This document shows positions 1 to 8,175 of a DNA stretch of 46,362 bases, one piece after another (position 1 is the first letter of the stretch; each line of letters starts with the position of its first letter). Origin of the DNA: Castellaniella sp040276085 (GTDB taxonomy: Bacteria; Pseudomonadota; Gammaproteobacteria; Burkholderiales; Burkholderiaceae_B); the NCBI RefSeq assembly GCF_040276085.1, contig NZ_JBELOK010000013.1:1-46362 (forward strand). Reading direction: 5' to 3'. A program made the position numbers and the translations under genes. The notes under the pieces were generated by a model. That model had not been told where the DNA came from and made no database searches. It worked only from the letters and a program-made list of their open reading frames with translations.

Positions 1-26
1 TTGAATTGCTCATCGTACTTCGTCAT
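1..26 (-). CDS. IS3-family transposase OrfA, first 8 codons only
   Basis: Partial gene running off the left edge. Translation from the ATG at 24-26 gives MTKYDEQF, matching the usual N-terminus of the small HTH protein (OrfA) of IS150-like elements. A GGGGTG run upstream could act as a ribosome site. Nothing can be said about integrity. Confidence 0.55.
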
Positions 27-72
27 GAAAAACACCCCAAAGGTTGGATCGGTGTCCAACTTTTGGGGTGCA
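1..72 (-). mobile_element. IS3-family insertion sequence, end fragment at window edge
   Basis: The reverse strand reads inward from TGCACCCCAAAAGTTGGAC at 54-72, which resembles the terminal repeats of IS3-family (IS150-like) elements. It then reaches an ATG at 24-26 that opens a frame M-T-K-Y-D-E-Q-F, a typical OrfA transposase start; the rest lies outside the window. Between end and start codon, about 33-48 and 55-70 form a near-perfect inverted repeat (CACCCCAAAGGTTGGA against its complement). Whether the element is intact cannot be told. Confidence 0.7.
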
Positions 73-105
73 GTTCACTTGGCGGGGTTTGCTTTTAACC
101 GGTAA

Positions 106-129
106 CAACCGGCACCGAAGTGCCGGTTG
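106..129 (-). terminator. Hairpin downstream of groEL
   Basis: Perfect 10-bp stem (CAACCGGCAC / GTGCCGGTTG) closed by a TTCG tetraloop on the minus strand, 23 nt past the groEL stop. A U-tract is nearly absent, so this may stabilise the 3' end as much as terminate transcription. Confidence 0.6.
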
Positions 130-151
130 CGGCAGGGTTGAGCAAGATGGC

Positions 152-1798
<1,647 letters not shown>

Positions 1799-1835
1799 GT
1801 TGAAATTCCTTGGTATAGATGAGCAGTGTGGAGGC

Positions 1836-2123
1836 TTACAGGATCACGGCGAGGACTTCTTCCTCGCGGATGACGAGGACTTCTTCGCCATCAACCTTGA
1901 CAGACTGGCCGGCATATTTGCCAAACAGAACCTTGTCGCCCACTTTCAGGTCGACGGGGATGACTTTTCCGTCTTCGGTCTTTTTGCCGGGACCAACTGC
2001 CAGGACTTCACCCTGATCGGGTTTTTCAGCGGCGCTTTCAGGGATGACGATACCCGAGGCTGTGGTGCGCTCGTTGTCCAGACGCTTGACGATCACGCGA
2101 TCGTGCAAAGGACGCAGTGCCAT
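1836..2123 (-). CDS. groES: Co-chaperonin GroES (Hsp10)
   Basis: Heptameric lid of the GroEL cage. The 95-residue product starts MALRPLHDRVIVKR and contains the mobile loop (about residues 17-33, TTASGIVIPESA), which docks on GroEL. The ATG at 2121-2123 is preferred over an upstream in-frame ATG at 2195: a good Shine-Dalgarno (CAGGAG) precedes it, the family N-terminus begins exactly here, and the longer start would fall inside the CIRCE operator. First gene of the groESL operon. Confidence 0.97.
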   Translation of the reverse strand: MALRPLHDRVIVKRLDNERTTASGIVIPESAAEKPDQGEVLAVGPGKKTEDGKVIPVDLKVGDKVLFGKYAGQSVKVDGEEVLVIREEEVLAVIL

Positions 2124-2178
2124 GGAGGAACTCCTGTTCGTAAAGAGAAATTGAAAAATGCGGGAGTCGGCGCATGTG

Positions 2179-2205
2179 TTAGCACTCAACCCCATCGAGT
2201 GCTAA
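2179..2205 (-). promoter_or_regulatory. CIRCE operator (HrcA binding site)
   Basis: TTAGCACTC at 2179-2187 and GAGTGCTAA at 2197-2205, separated by 9 nt, are an exact match to the CIRCE consensus. It lies 56 nt upstream of the groES start and overlaps the first base of the -10 element, so HrcA bound here would block transcription until heat shock. hrcA itself is not in the window. Confidence 0.95.
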
Positions 2206-2232
2206 TTATAGAGATGATCTCGGGGATTTCAA
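2205..2232 (-). promoter_or_regulatory. groESL promoter
   Basis: On the minus strand TTGAAA (2227-2232) and TATAAT (2205-2210) are separated by 16 nt. The bases read CTTGAAA, also close to the -35 of sigma-32 promoters, but the matching heat-shock -10 (CCCCATNT) is not clear, so this is best read as a vegetative promoter under CIRCE/HrcA control. Confidence 0.75.
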
Positions 2233-2270
2233 GAGGGAGGGGTAGGGAAGTTACATTTGGTGAGGGATGT

Positions 2271-2376
2271 TGTCGAACGCCACTGAGGTTTGAACTTCCG
2301 CCGCTCAGTTTTGAACTCCGAAAAATGGCTATTTGCAGCACTGGCACGGGTTCCCAACCGAAAACGGGGTTGAGGT
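2271..2376 (+). mobile_element. IS21-like element end, remnant
   Basis: It begins TGTCGAACGCCACTGAGGT (2271-2289), the same 19-bp end, inverted, as found at 8317-8335 and 10095-10113. The following TGAACTTCCGCC and TTTTGAACTCC motifs recur in diverged form at 8338-8430. A TG...CA end followed by several repeated motifs is the usual organisation of IS21-family ends; no istA or istB gene remains nearby. Family assignment is inference. Confidence 0.5.
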
Positions 2377-2888
2377 GCGGTTCAGAATTTTGTTCGTATC
2401 GCTGCTCTATGTAGTCAATGGGCTGGTGAATGCGGCCGTCTATTGCGAGGGCGCGTTCAAGCTGAGAGGACTTAGAGAAATCAATAAAGGCGTCGACCGT
2501 TGTCCCGGTGAATGGGACGGACTCACGTCGTGCCGATACTGTTTCGTGCGCACAGATAAGAGCCGCATTGCCAGCGTTGAGAGAGAACTTTCCCCCTCTA
2601 ACACGGCAGATCTCAAGCGTTCCATACAAACCGTTCCCTTGAAATTTGACAGCATTTCTGGTCGCCCCAGATTTGAACGACTCAAGAAGTGCGTCGACAT
2701 CATTGTCGATCTCTGGCTTGCCTTTCAGAAACATGGCGGGAACACCATTTCCGGCGTCAGCTAGCCGCGACCGCTGCAGGCCTGGCGTATCCCGATCGGA
2801 GGCCTATCAGGGGCGAAAGGTGAACCAAACCGCGATCACGACCGTTGACTCAAACAATGAATGCGCAATGATTTTCACCGCTTTTTCA

Positions 2889-2917
2889 TTGAAAAATTAA
2901 TTTGAATCAGTTAAGAT
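2889..2917 (+). promoter_or_regulatory. Promoter candidate for a small RNA
   Basis: TTGAAA (2889-2894), 17-nt spacer, TAAGAT (2912-2917) in an A/T-rich patch. No convincing ORF follows on this strand before the strong terminator at 3015-3040. Confidence 0.45.
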
Positions 2918-2923
2918 TAATTC

Positions 2924-3040
2924 AAGCGCAATAGCTGGTGAGTCTTCGACAATAGCGCTTGCCGCCGAGCAATCGGTACTGCCAAAAGCGGTGGCAACGG
3001 AATCCAGACTACGGGGCCCCTATGGGGCCTTCGTTTTTTT
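2924..3040 (+). ncRNA. Candidate structured small RNA
   Basis: About 117 nt between a plausible promoter (TTGAAA-N17-TAAGAT) and a strong intrinsic terminator, with no credible reading frame. Two stems can form. CAAGCGC (2923-2929) pairs with GCGCTTG (2955-2961). TTGCCGCC (2959-2966) pairs with GGTGGCAA (2990-2997), with one G-U pair. They share bases 2959-2961, so they may be alternatives. No known RNA family is recognised; this is a prediction from sequence only. Confidence 0.4.
3015..3040 (+). terminator. Rho-independent terminator
   Basis: Stem GGCCCC (3015-3020) / GGGGCC (3024-3029) with a TAT loop, then TTCG and seven Ts (3034-3040). The T-run fits plus-strand transcription and overlaps the stop codon of the convergent gene at 3039. 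Confidence 0.8.
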
Positions 3041-3584
3041 AGCGGCGAGGTTTTTGAGGCTTGACACCGTCCAGGGTGAGCTCAATGAGTCTAGTGAAGC
3101 GAATCTTGCCTTGCCCTGGCTGAGGCTTTGACGGGCTAAACGGGTAGGCGCTCTGTACGGTCAGCAAGACGCATGGTCCATCCTCGGCTTTCCACTTCTT
3201 CACATTGAAGAACACGCCGTACAGCCGAGCATTTCCCTCTTGGTCAGCCGTCTCGACAACCACATAGTTATCGGCTTTGGCGAACTGGCAGGCAGAAGAG
3301 GCCAGCCCTCTCACCAGTGCGGGCAGCAGCTTGGATAGCTGATACCGATCAGAACAAAACGCGCGAGTTTCCCGTTCATCTGAATACGTGTCAGCAGAGG
3401 GATCTGCCATTGCTGCATCTTTGGTGAAGCAATGCATCGCGAAGGCGACCGCGATTGTCACGGCGCCGCGCTCCAGCTCGAGTGAGAAACGGAACGGGTG
3501 CAAGTGGTTGAGGGGATAGAGCTCCCCTGCCGCATTCCTATGCGGCATCCATCTCATCAGCCCATGGTTCCAATTGACGCCCAC
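3039..3584 (-). CDS. Protein of unknown function, about 181-192 residues
   Basis: I do not recognise a named family. The protein has no signal peptide or membrane segment. It is built around recognisable blocks: HRNAAGELYPLNHLHPFRF near the N-terminus, AMHCFT, YSDERETRAF followed by RYQLSKLLP, and a basic C-terminus KPQKPRR. The start is uncertain. AGGAGG at about 3591-3596 favours a GTG near 3584 (used here); the frame is open to 3617, and ATGs at 3560 or 3551 are alternatives that begin just before the conserved-looking block. It is isolated in the mobile region, convergent with the candidate sRNA, with 345 nt to the RIT element on its upstream side. Codon use looks normal for the replicon, so it is probably functional cargo. 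Confidence 0.6.
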   Translation of the reverse strand: MGVNWNHGLMRWMPHRNAAGELYPLNHLHPFRFSLELERGAVTIAVAFAMHCFTKDAAMADPSADTYSDERETRAFCSDRYQLSKLLPALVRGLASSACQFAKADNYVVVETADQEGNARLYGVFFNVKKWKAEDGPCVLLTVQSAYPFSPSKPQPGQGKIRFTRLIELTLDGVKPQKPRR

Positions 3585-3617
3585 CACGCCTCCTTTCGCG
3601 AAGCAGTATTGAACCAC

Positions 3618-3903
3618 AGACGGAAAGTGTGATCACCTGACGGCTAACTGTTCATAGCCAGACATCCATGACCTGGTCCCACCGGGTTGTGGATGCCGGC
3701 GTCATGGTTTTCGCATGCCAAGTCGAAAGTCAATGTTTAGCCTCATGCAGGTCATACGGGACCGAAAAGGCGATGTGAATGTTGTCGTGGCCTTCAGGAT
3801 TGATGCACTGTAGCCTGTTTCGCTTCGCTCCATGAATAGCGCTTTCAACAAGGAATAGCGGGAGAATCCTCAGGATCAGAGTGATCTTTCGACCGTCTGC
3901 TTT
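3618..3903. other. Intergenic stretch, nothing recognised
   Basis: About 286 bp between the unknown gene and the palindrome at the RIT element's left end. I see no convincing ORF, promoter-terminator pair or RNA here. Confidence 0.5.
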
Positions 3904-3935
3904 GGGTCGCTATGCAAAGCTCTCCATAGCGACCC
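3904..3935. repeat. Perfect 11-bp palindrome at the left RIT boundary
   Basis: GGGTCGCTATG (3904-3914) and CATAGCGACCC (3925-3935) are exact inverted repeats around a 10-nt loop. The right arm overlaps the first six bases of the RIT left inverted repeat. The arms contain the same CTATG and GCGACC words found inside the element ends, so this looks like an extra recombinase-type site rather than a terminator (there is no T-run). Confidence 0.7.
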
Positions 3936-3957
3936 CTATGCGCAGGTCGCAACTATG
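3930..3957 (+). repeat. RIT left inverted repeat (28 bp)
   Basis: It starts CGACCCCTATGCGCAGGTCG and is identical over 28 bp to the reverse complement of 7390-7417. With the preceding base, GCGACC (3929-3934) and GGTCGC (3945-3950) form an internal dyad around a 10-bp centre, as expected for two recombinase-binding arms flanking a crossover core. Confidence 0.9.
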
Positions 3958-4031
3958 CACAGTTGATCTGGTGCGGATGACGCCGGCCCCTATGGCGGGG
4001 AACCCTGGGAGGCGGCGATTTCTGCGCATAG

Positions 4032-5045
4032 TTACAGGGTCTGCAGGAATCGCATGAGCGAGTCGGGCGCCTTGTAACGGCCCATCTTGGTGTCGGGTTC
4101 TTTTAGCCGACCAAGCGCCTTCTCCTTCATCGCGAGGTCGGCTTCGACGTAACGATGGGTGGTTGTCGTGCTCTCGTGTCCGAGCCATAGAGCGATGACG
4201 TTAAAGGGCACGCCCGACTGAAGCAAGTGCATGGCGCTCGTGTGCCGCAACGTGTGGGGTGAGATGCGTTTCTTCGAGAGGCTGGGCTCGTGCACGGCTG
4301 CCCGCGCCACGGCGAGATCCAGTCGCTGCGCGACATTGGATCTGGACATTGCCTGCCCGTCTCGGTTTGGCAACAAGGCGGCATCGCCTCGCAAAGTCGG
4401 GTTCAGTCGCAGCCAGGATCGGATCTCCACGACTGTGCGGTTCCACAGCGGAATGGATCGTAGCTTGCGCCCCTTGCCGTGCAGATGAACGCAGGCACCA
4501 CCCTCTAAGACAACATCCACCACGCGAACGCCAATGATCTCCGAGACGCGTGCGCCCGTGTTGTAGATCATGGCCAGTAGCAGATGATCGCGCTGCGATG
4601 ACCAAGTCGTGCCAGGCTGACCGAGCACCGCCAACATCTCCTCTCGGGTAAGAAAGCCCAGCATCGGGCGTTCGAATCGCTTCATGGGCACCGCCAGTGC
4701 CCGCTCGATGTCGTGCAGCGAGGTCACGTCGCGGCGAGCGGCGAACTTCAGAAACACGCGCAACGCTGTAAGTCTTAGATTGCGGCTACGAATCGCGTTC
4801 TTGCGCCCGTACTCCAAATGATCAAGAAAGGCCAAGATCAGCTCGGGCTGAACGTCGGCAAGTCGCATCGCCGTTGGCGTCTTGCCTAACTTGTGACTGG
4901 CGAAGTCCAAGAACAGCATCAACGCATCTCGGTAGCACGCCACCGTGCGAGGACTGAGGGCCCTTTGAGCGACCAGGTACTCGGTGAAGAACTGCTGGAT
5001 CAGGGCAGCGAACGACGGCGGCTTCGGTGCGATGGCCTTATGCAT
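4032..5045 (-). CDS. ritC: Tyrosine recombinase RitC
   Basis: Third recombinase of the trio, 337 residues, XerC/D-like. It has an N-terminal SAM-like core-binding domain (about 10-110) and a catalytic domain (about 130-310) with R166 (in NTGAR), the HxxR pair H264/R267 (HTLRHT), H290 (LGHES) and the nucleophile Y299 (HRYVE). Its start overlaps the end of ritB by 8 nt, suggesting translational coupling. Family members cut and rejoin DNA through a covalent tyrosine intermediate. The specific division of labour among the three Rit proteins is not deducible from sequence. Confidence 0.88.
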   Translation of the reverse strand: MHKAIAPKPPSFAALIQQFFTEYLVAQRALSPRTVACYRDALMLFLDFASHKLGKTPTAMRLADVQPELILAFLDHLEYGRKNAIRSRNLRLTALRVFLKFAARRDVTSLHDIERALAVPMKRFERPMLGFLTREEMLAVLGQPGTTWSSQRDHLLLAMIYNTGARVSEIIGVRVVDVVLEGGACVHLHGKGRKLRSIPLWNRTVVEIRSWLRLNPTLRGDAALLPNRDGQAMSRSNVAQRLDLAVARAAVHEPSLSKKRISPHTLRHTSAMHLLQSGVPFNVIALWLGHESTTTTHRYVEADLAMKEKALGRLKEPDTKMGRYKAPDSLMRFLQTL

Positions 5046-6015
5046 GATTGACCTCCGCCTGCGACATGAACGACTCGAAGCGGCCCGCAGCCTGTGCCAT
5101 CAGCTCAGGCACGGCCGAGAGGTACCAATAGGTGTTGGTCACCATCGCATGGCCGACGTAGGTCGACAGCGACAGCATGGCCTGATCGATGTCCACGCCT
5201 GTGGCTTGCCACTGCAGGATGCGGTGCACGACAAACGTGTGACGCAAGTCGTGGATGCGCGGGGCATGATGAGTCCCGCGGTTACGCCCACCCAGTTGCT
5301 GGCGCAGCTCCTCGAAGACGCGATGGACCTGCCGGTCTCCTAGCGGCAGGCCTCGCTGCCGACCTCTTGTGCCGATGAAGAATGCGCCATCTTCGGCAGC
5401 GGGTTCGCCCGCCAGATCGCGCTTCCGGCGATAACGACGCAAAGCATCCACAGTGCTGGGGTGCATGGGCACTTGGCGCGACTTGCCGAACTTGGTCCGA
5501 TGGATCCTGAGCATCCCGGCATTAAGGTCAACATCCAGGTTGCGCAGCGACAATGCTTCGCCGATGCGCAGCCCGGTCGAGGCGATCAGGCCGAACAACG
5601 TCTCAAAGACGGTGCCGCGCAGCCCAGGCGCTGGCCCGAGCCGACGCGCTGCTGCCAGCAGATCGACGATCTCCTGTTCGCTGTAGATGTGTGGCGCCTG
5701 TCGCTCAGGAAGACTTCCGAAGATCGCGTCGGTGGGTACTTCGGTGCGCGGCTCGAACTGCTGCAGCCAGCGCGCAAACGTGCGCAATTTCTTTAGCCGT
5801 CGGGCCCAGGTATGGGGGTCACTGCTGGCGTGGCTGTCGTGCCGAGCCCAGTCGGCCATGACCTCCGTCGTTAGCGGCCCACGGTGGCCGACCGCTCGGA
5901 CATGGCGTGCAAAGCTTCGCAAGCTATAGCCATCGTTGCGGTCAGAGAACCCCAAACGGCGGCGTTCGACCAGGTACTTCTCGACGTGCGAGGACAAAGA
6001 AATGGAGATACTCAT
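5038..6015 (-). CDS. ritB: Tyrosine recombinase RitB
   Basis: Middle recombinase of the trio, 325 residues. The ATG at 6013-6015 is chosen because GGGGAG lies 6 nt upstream and it makes an ATGA overlap with the ritA stop; an ATG at 6033 is possible but has no better ribosome site. The catalytic set is complete: R150 (STGLR), H255/R258 (HDLRHT), H289 (VGHAM) and Y298 or Y296. The extended linker between the HxxR and VGH motifs, with two Gln/Asp-rich turns, is longer than in XerC-like proteins. Confidence 0.87.
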   Translation of the reverse strand: MSISISLSSHVEKYLVERRRLGFSDRNDGYSLRSFARHVRAVGHRGPLTTEVMADWARHDSHASSDPHTWARRLKKLRTFARWLQQFEPRTEVPTDAIFGSLPERQAPHIYSEQEIVDLLAAARRLGPAPGLRGTVFETLFGLIASTGLRIGEALSLRNLDVDLNAGMLRIHRTKFGKSRQVPMHPSTVDALRRYRRKRDLAGEPAAEDGAFFIGTRGRQRGLPLGDRQVHRVFEELRQQLGGRNRGTHHAPRIHDLRHTFVVHRILQWQATGVDIDQAMLSLSTYVGHAMVTNTYWYLSAVPELMAQAAGRFESFMSQAEVNHA

Positions 6016-7262
6016 GTCGCGCTCCCCGGCCATGGCAAGGCAACTTCAGCCAGCTTGCGACTGTCGAGCTTGGCGTAGATCATCGTGGTGTTTAGTGAGC
6101 GGTGTCGCAGCACATCGGCCACCTCCTTTAACGACGAACCAGCGGCCAGCAGTCGGTTGGCCATCGTGTGGCGAAGCAGATGCGAGCGCGTGTATGGCAA
6201 TCCGGCGCGCTCATAAGCCTGACGGATCGTCTTGCGAACGAGATCGGGGCCGATCGGTTCATCGCGAGGCGCCACAATGCGCACGAAGACAGCTCGGTTG
6301 CTAGTCATGGGCCGCTCTTGCTTCAGGTATGCCGCGATGGCCTCGCCGGTGGCCACTGGCAGTGGCAGTACATCCTCGCGCCGACCCTTGGTACGGCGTA
6401 GCGTGATCGTGCCTGCGCGCCAGTCGATATCGTTCAGAGCGAGCCGAGCCACCTCTGCACTGCGAAGGCCAAGATCCAGGGCGCAGCGCACAATGGCATC
6501 GGCGCGCCGCATCGAGCGGCCCGGTTGACCAAGAGAACCTACCAGCTGCTCAACCTCTTCTGTCGTCAACGACTTGGGCAACGAGGACAGCGACCAGTTG
6601 GCGGGGTAGGAGACGGCTCCGACCAGACCGTGAACAAGATCGCCAAGCGATGCCCGGTAGCGAAAGTAGCCTCGTAGTGATGCCACCACCGACCCGGCAC
6701 TGGCGGGCTTACTGTAAAGCTCGGCTTGCTGTGCGAAGAAACGCCGGACATGTTCGGGACTGATCGCTGGGATATCGATGGCACCGCCACCGAAGCGCGC
6801 GGCGAGCAGCCGCCCGACAATACGCAACGACATGTCCCGGGTCTTGGGTGCCAGGCCACGCACTTGCTCCAGGTAGTGGTCATAGCGGATCAGTTCCGCC
6901 TCCACTGGCGTGGAGGCGACGGCCGGTGGCGCAATGGCACCATGCACGCGAAGCACAACAAGCAGGTGGCCCAACGCCGCGCTGTGGTCCCCGCGGTCGT
7001 GGCGCGTGGGTCCAGAACACTTGCAATTGGGAAGATGACTGTCGAGGAACTCGGTGATCGCTCCTTCGTCGATCCGGGGCAGTCGCAGGCGTCTGCTACG
7101 CGCCCAACGCGCAAAATGTGTGATGCCGGCAACATAGCTTGCGACCGTGTGTTCAGCGTACCGGCGTTCGGTCAGGTACTGCTTGAACGCATCAACGTAT
7201 GGTCCAATCGGCCCATCAGCAAGACGGTTGATGTCCATGTGTGATTGACGAGGAATTCTCAT
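6012..7262 (-). CDS. ritA: Tyrosine recombinase RitA
   Basis: First and longest recombinase of the trio, 416 residues. The ATG at 7260-7262 has GGAG 6 nt upstream and is preferred over the ATG at 7286. An extended N-terminal region carries a Cys/His-rich patch (residues about 77-99: HLPNCKCSG, then H88, H93 and H99) that could bind metal. The catalytic residues are R267 (LGLRSAE), H361/R364 (HLLRHT), H387 (LRHRS) and Y396. The 4-nt stop/start overlap with ritB supports one polycistronic message. Confidence 0.88.
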   Translation of the reverse strand: MRIPRQSHMDINRLADGPIGPYVDAFKQYLTERRYAEHTVASYVAGITHFARWARSRRLRLPRIDEGAITEFLDSHLPNCKCSGPTRHDRGDHSAALGHLLVVLRVHGAIAPPAVASTPVEAELIRYDHYLEQVRGLAPKTRDMSLRIVGRLLAARFGGGAIDIPAISPEHVRRFFAQQAELYSKPASAGSVVASLRGYFRYRASLGDLVHGLVGAVSYPANWSLSSLPKSLTTEEVEQLVGSLGQPGRSMRRADAIVRCALDLGLRSAEVARLALNDIDWRAGTITLRRTKGRREDVLPLPVATGEAIAAYLKQERPMTSNRAVFVRIVAPRDEPIGPDLVRKTIRQAYERAGLPYTRSHLLRHTMANRLLAAGSSLKEVADVLRHRSLNTTMIYAKLDSRKLAEVALPWPGSAT

Positions 7263-7389
7263 GGTGATCTCCAGAAGTGAAGTCACCAGTGCACGCCTCA
7301 GCAGAAACTATGTCCAGATCGCCATCGACCAGTATCTATATGCGCCGCACCAATCCTACCGAAGCCCCGTTCGCGTCCAACCTCCTGCA

Positions 7390-7417
7390 CATAGTTGCGA
7401 CCTGCGCATAGGGGTCG
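7390..7417 (-). repeat. RIT right inverted repeat (28 bp)
   Basis: Exact reverse complement of 3930-3957. It includes CATAG words at 7390-7394 and 7407-7411, mirroring CTATG at 3953-3957 and 3936-3940. A further inward-facing CTATG at 7308-7312 corresponds to the CATAG at 4027-4031 inside the left end. Confidence 0.9.
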
Positions 7418-7440
7418 ACTTCTGACAAGCACCACTGTGC

Positions 7441-7469
7441 TTGACTGTGCGTACGTAAAAACGTACGAT
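7441..7469 (+). promoter_or_regulatory. Toxin-antitoxin promoter with embedded operator palindrome
   Basis: TTGACT (7441-7446), 17-nt spacer, TACGAT (7464-7469). The spacer contains CGTACGT (7450-7456), AAAA, ACGTACG (7461-7467), a perfect inverted repeat that reaches into the -10. This is the expected position for autorepression by an antitoxin or antitoxin-toxin complex. The promoter sits 23 bp outside the RIT right end. Confidence 0.75.
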
Positions 7470-7490
7470 ACAGTATTTAGGAGATGTACC

Positions 7491-7736
7491 ATGTCCACAA
7501 CAATGACTGCGACCGAGGCACGTGCCAACCTCTATCGCCTCATCGACCAAACAGCCGAGTCTCACCAGCCGATTCGAATTGCCGGCAAGCGTTCAAGCGC
7601 GGTACTTATCTCCGAGACAGATTGGGATGCCATCCAGGAAACCCTGTATCTGGCTTCCGTGCCGGGCATGCGCGATTCCATCAAGAAAGGGATGGCAGAA
7701 CCCCTGGGAAGCAGTGCCAAGGAGCTTGATTGGTGA
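7491..7736 (+). CDS. Antitoxin, Phd/YefM family
   Basis: 81 residues starting MSTTMTATEARANLYRLIDQ, the typical Phd/YefM N-terminus that forms the DNA-binding dimer, followed by an SAVLISETDWDAIQET block and an acidic/hydrophobic C-terminal tail that would wrap the toxin. A GGAG-containing ribosome site (TAGGAGATGTACC) precedes this ATG; the frame open to 7395 would run through the promoter and is rejected. The end overlaps the downstream toxin start by 4 nt. Confidence 0.9.
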   Translation: MSTTMTATEARANLYRLIDQTAESHQPIRIAGKRSSAVLISETDWDAIQETLYLASVPGMRDSIKKGMAEPLGSSAKELDW

Positions 7737-7996
7737 CTTGGCAGGTCGTCTACGCAAATGCAGCGCTCAAGGATGCGAAAAAGGTTGCTGCGGCTGGCTT
7801 CAAGACTAAGGTGCAAACACTGATTGGAATACTGGAGGCTAACCCGTTGCAAAACCCGCCGCCTTATGAAAAGCTGGTCGGTGATCTCTCTGGTGCCTAT
7901 TCCCGCAGAATCAATATCCAGCATCGATTGGTGTATGAGGTGTTCGTCCAGGAACGTATCGTCCGTGTTTTGAGAATGTGGACGCATTACGAGTAG
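7733..7996 (+). CDS. Toxin, Txe/YoeB family mRNA interferase
   Basis: 87 residues starting at GTG 7733, in a GTGA overlap with the antitoxin stop. YoeB-type toxins are RelE-fold ribosome-dependent endoribonucleases. The family hallmarks are present: an NPPPYEKLVGDLSGAYSRRI block, then QHRLVYEV and a C-terminal RMWTHYE, including the conserved Arg, His and terminal His-Tyr expected at the active site. The gene is complete, but an IS30 fragment begins within about 20 nt of its stop. Confidence 0.9.
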   Translation: MTWQVVYANAALKDAKKVAAAGFKTKVQTLIGILEANPLQNPPPYEKLVGDLSGAYSRRINIQHRLVYEVFVQERIVRVLRMWTHYE

Positions 7997-8003
7997 CCAC
8001 TCT

Positions 8004-8175
8004 GACAGTCTGAGCGATCTGTTGAAGCGATTCGCCCTTACGCCAGCGCTCCCACATCAGGGCTTTCTGGCTTTCTGTGTAGTAGATTCGAGGCATCTGC
8101 TTCATCTGCGACACTCCTTCTGCTCACGTAGCGTCTAGTATGTTGCATCCACCGGTTGAATCCGCAGCCGAAAGT
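8004..8175 (-). mobile_element. IS30-family element, 5' end fragment
   Basis: The minus strand encodes MPRIYYTESQKALMWERWRK and then GESLQQIAQ (ATG near 8099, or 8114 for the longer form). This is the characteristic N-terminus of IS30-family transposases. Homology stops about 33 codons in, at the junction beside the toxin gene. Upstream, CCGGTTGAATCCGCAGCCG (8152-8170) is probably the element's terminal sequence; a related GGTTGAATCCGCAG occurs near 8511-8524. Confidence 0.65.

Larger units (their letters stand above)
2186..2803 (-). pseudogene. Gene remnant, possibly the C-terminal part of a histidine-kinase-like ATPase protein
   Basis: An open minus-strand frame runs from a stop at 2804-2806 to 2186; the first internal ATG is at 2734 and has no convincing ribosome site. 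The segment encoded by about 2380-2800 looks protein-like. It has a G-N-G-L-Y-G motif, a run ending in L-N-A-G-N-A-A-L, and then F-T-G-T-T-V-D, an order reminiscent of the last part of HATPase-fold domains. Below 2376 the frame runs through the IS-end remnant, so the natural C-terminus is lost. I read it as a fragment truncated at both ends. The family suggestion is weak. Confidence 0.35.
3930..7417 (-). mobile_element. RIT element (recombinase-in-trio)
   Basis: Three tyrosine recombinase genes in one direction, joined by short overlaps, lie between perfect 28-bp inverted repeats at 3930-3957 and 7390-7417. The total length is about 3.49 kb. This is the arrangement known as RIT elements, described in Cupriavidus and other Proteobacteria. 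All three recombinases keep their catalytic residues, so the element looks potentially active. It carries no cargo genes. Outside the right repeat lies a toxin-antitoxin module; outside the left repeat is a palindrome sharing sequence with the ends. Confidence 0.88.

Noticed and set aside
5936..7244. Several plus-strand frames across the RIT element
   Set aside because: Antisense shadows of three recombinases with complete catalytic motifs on the minus strand.
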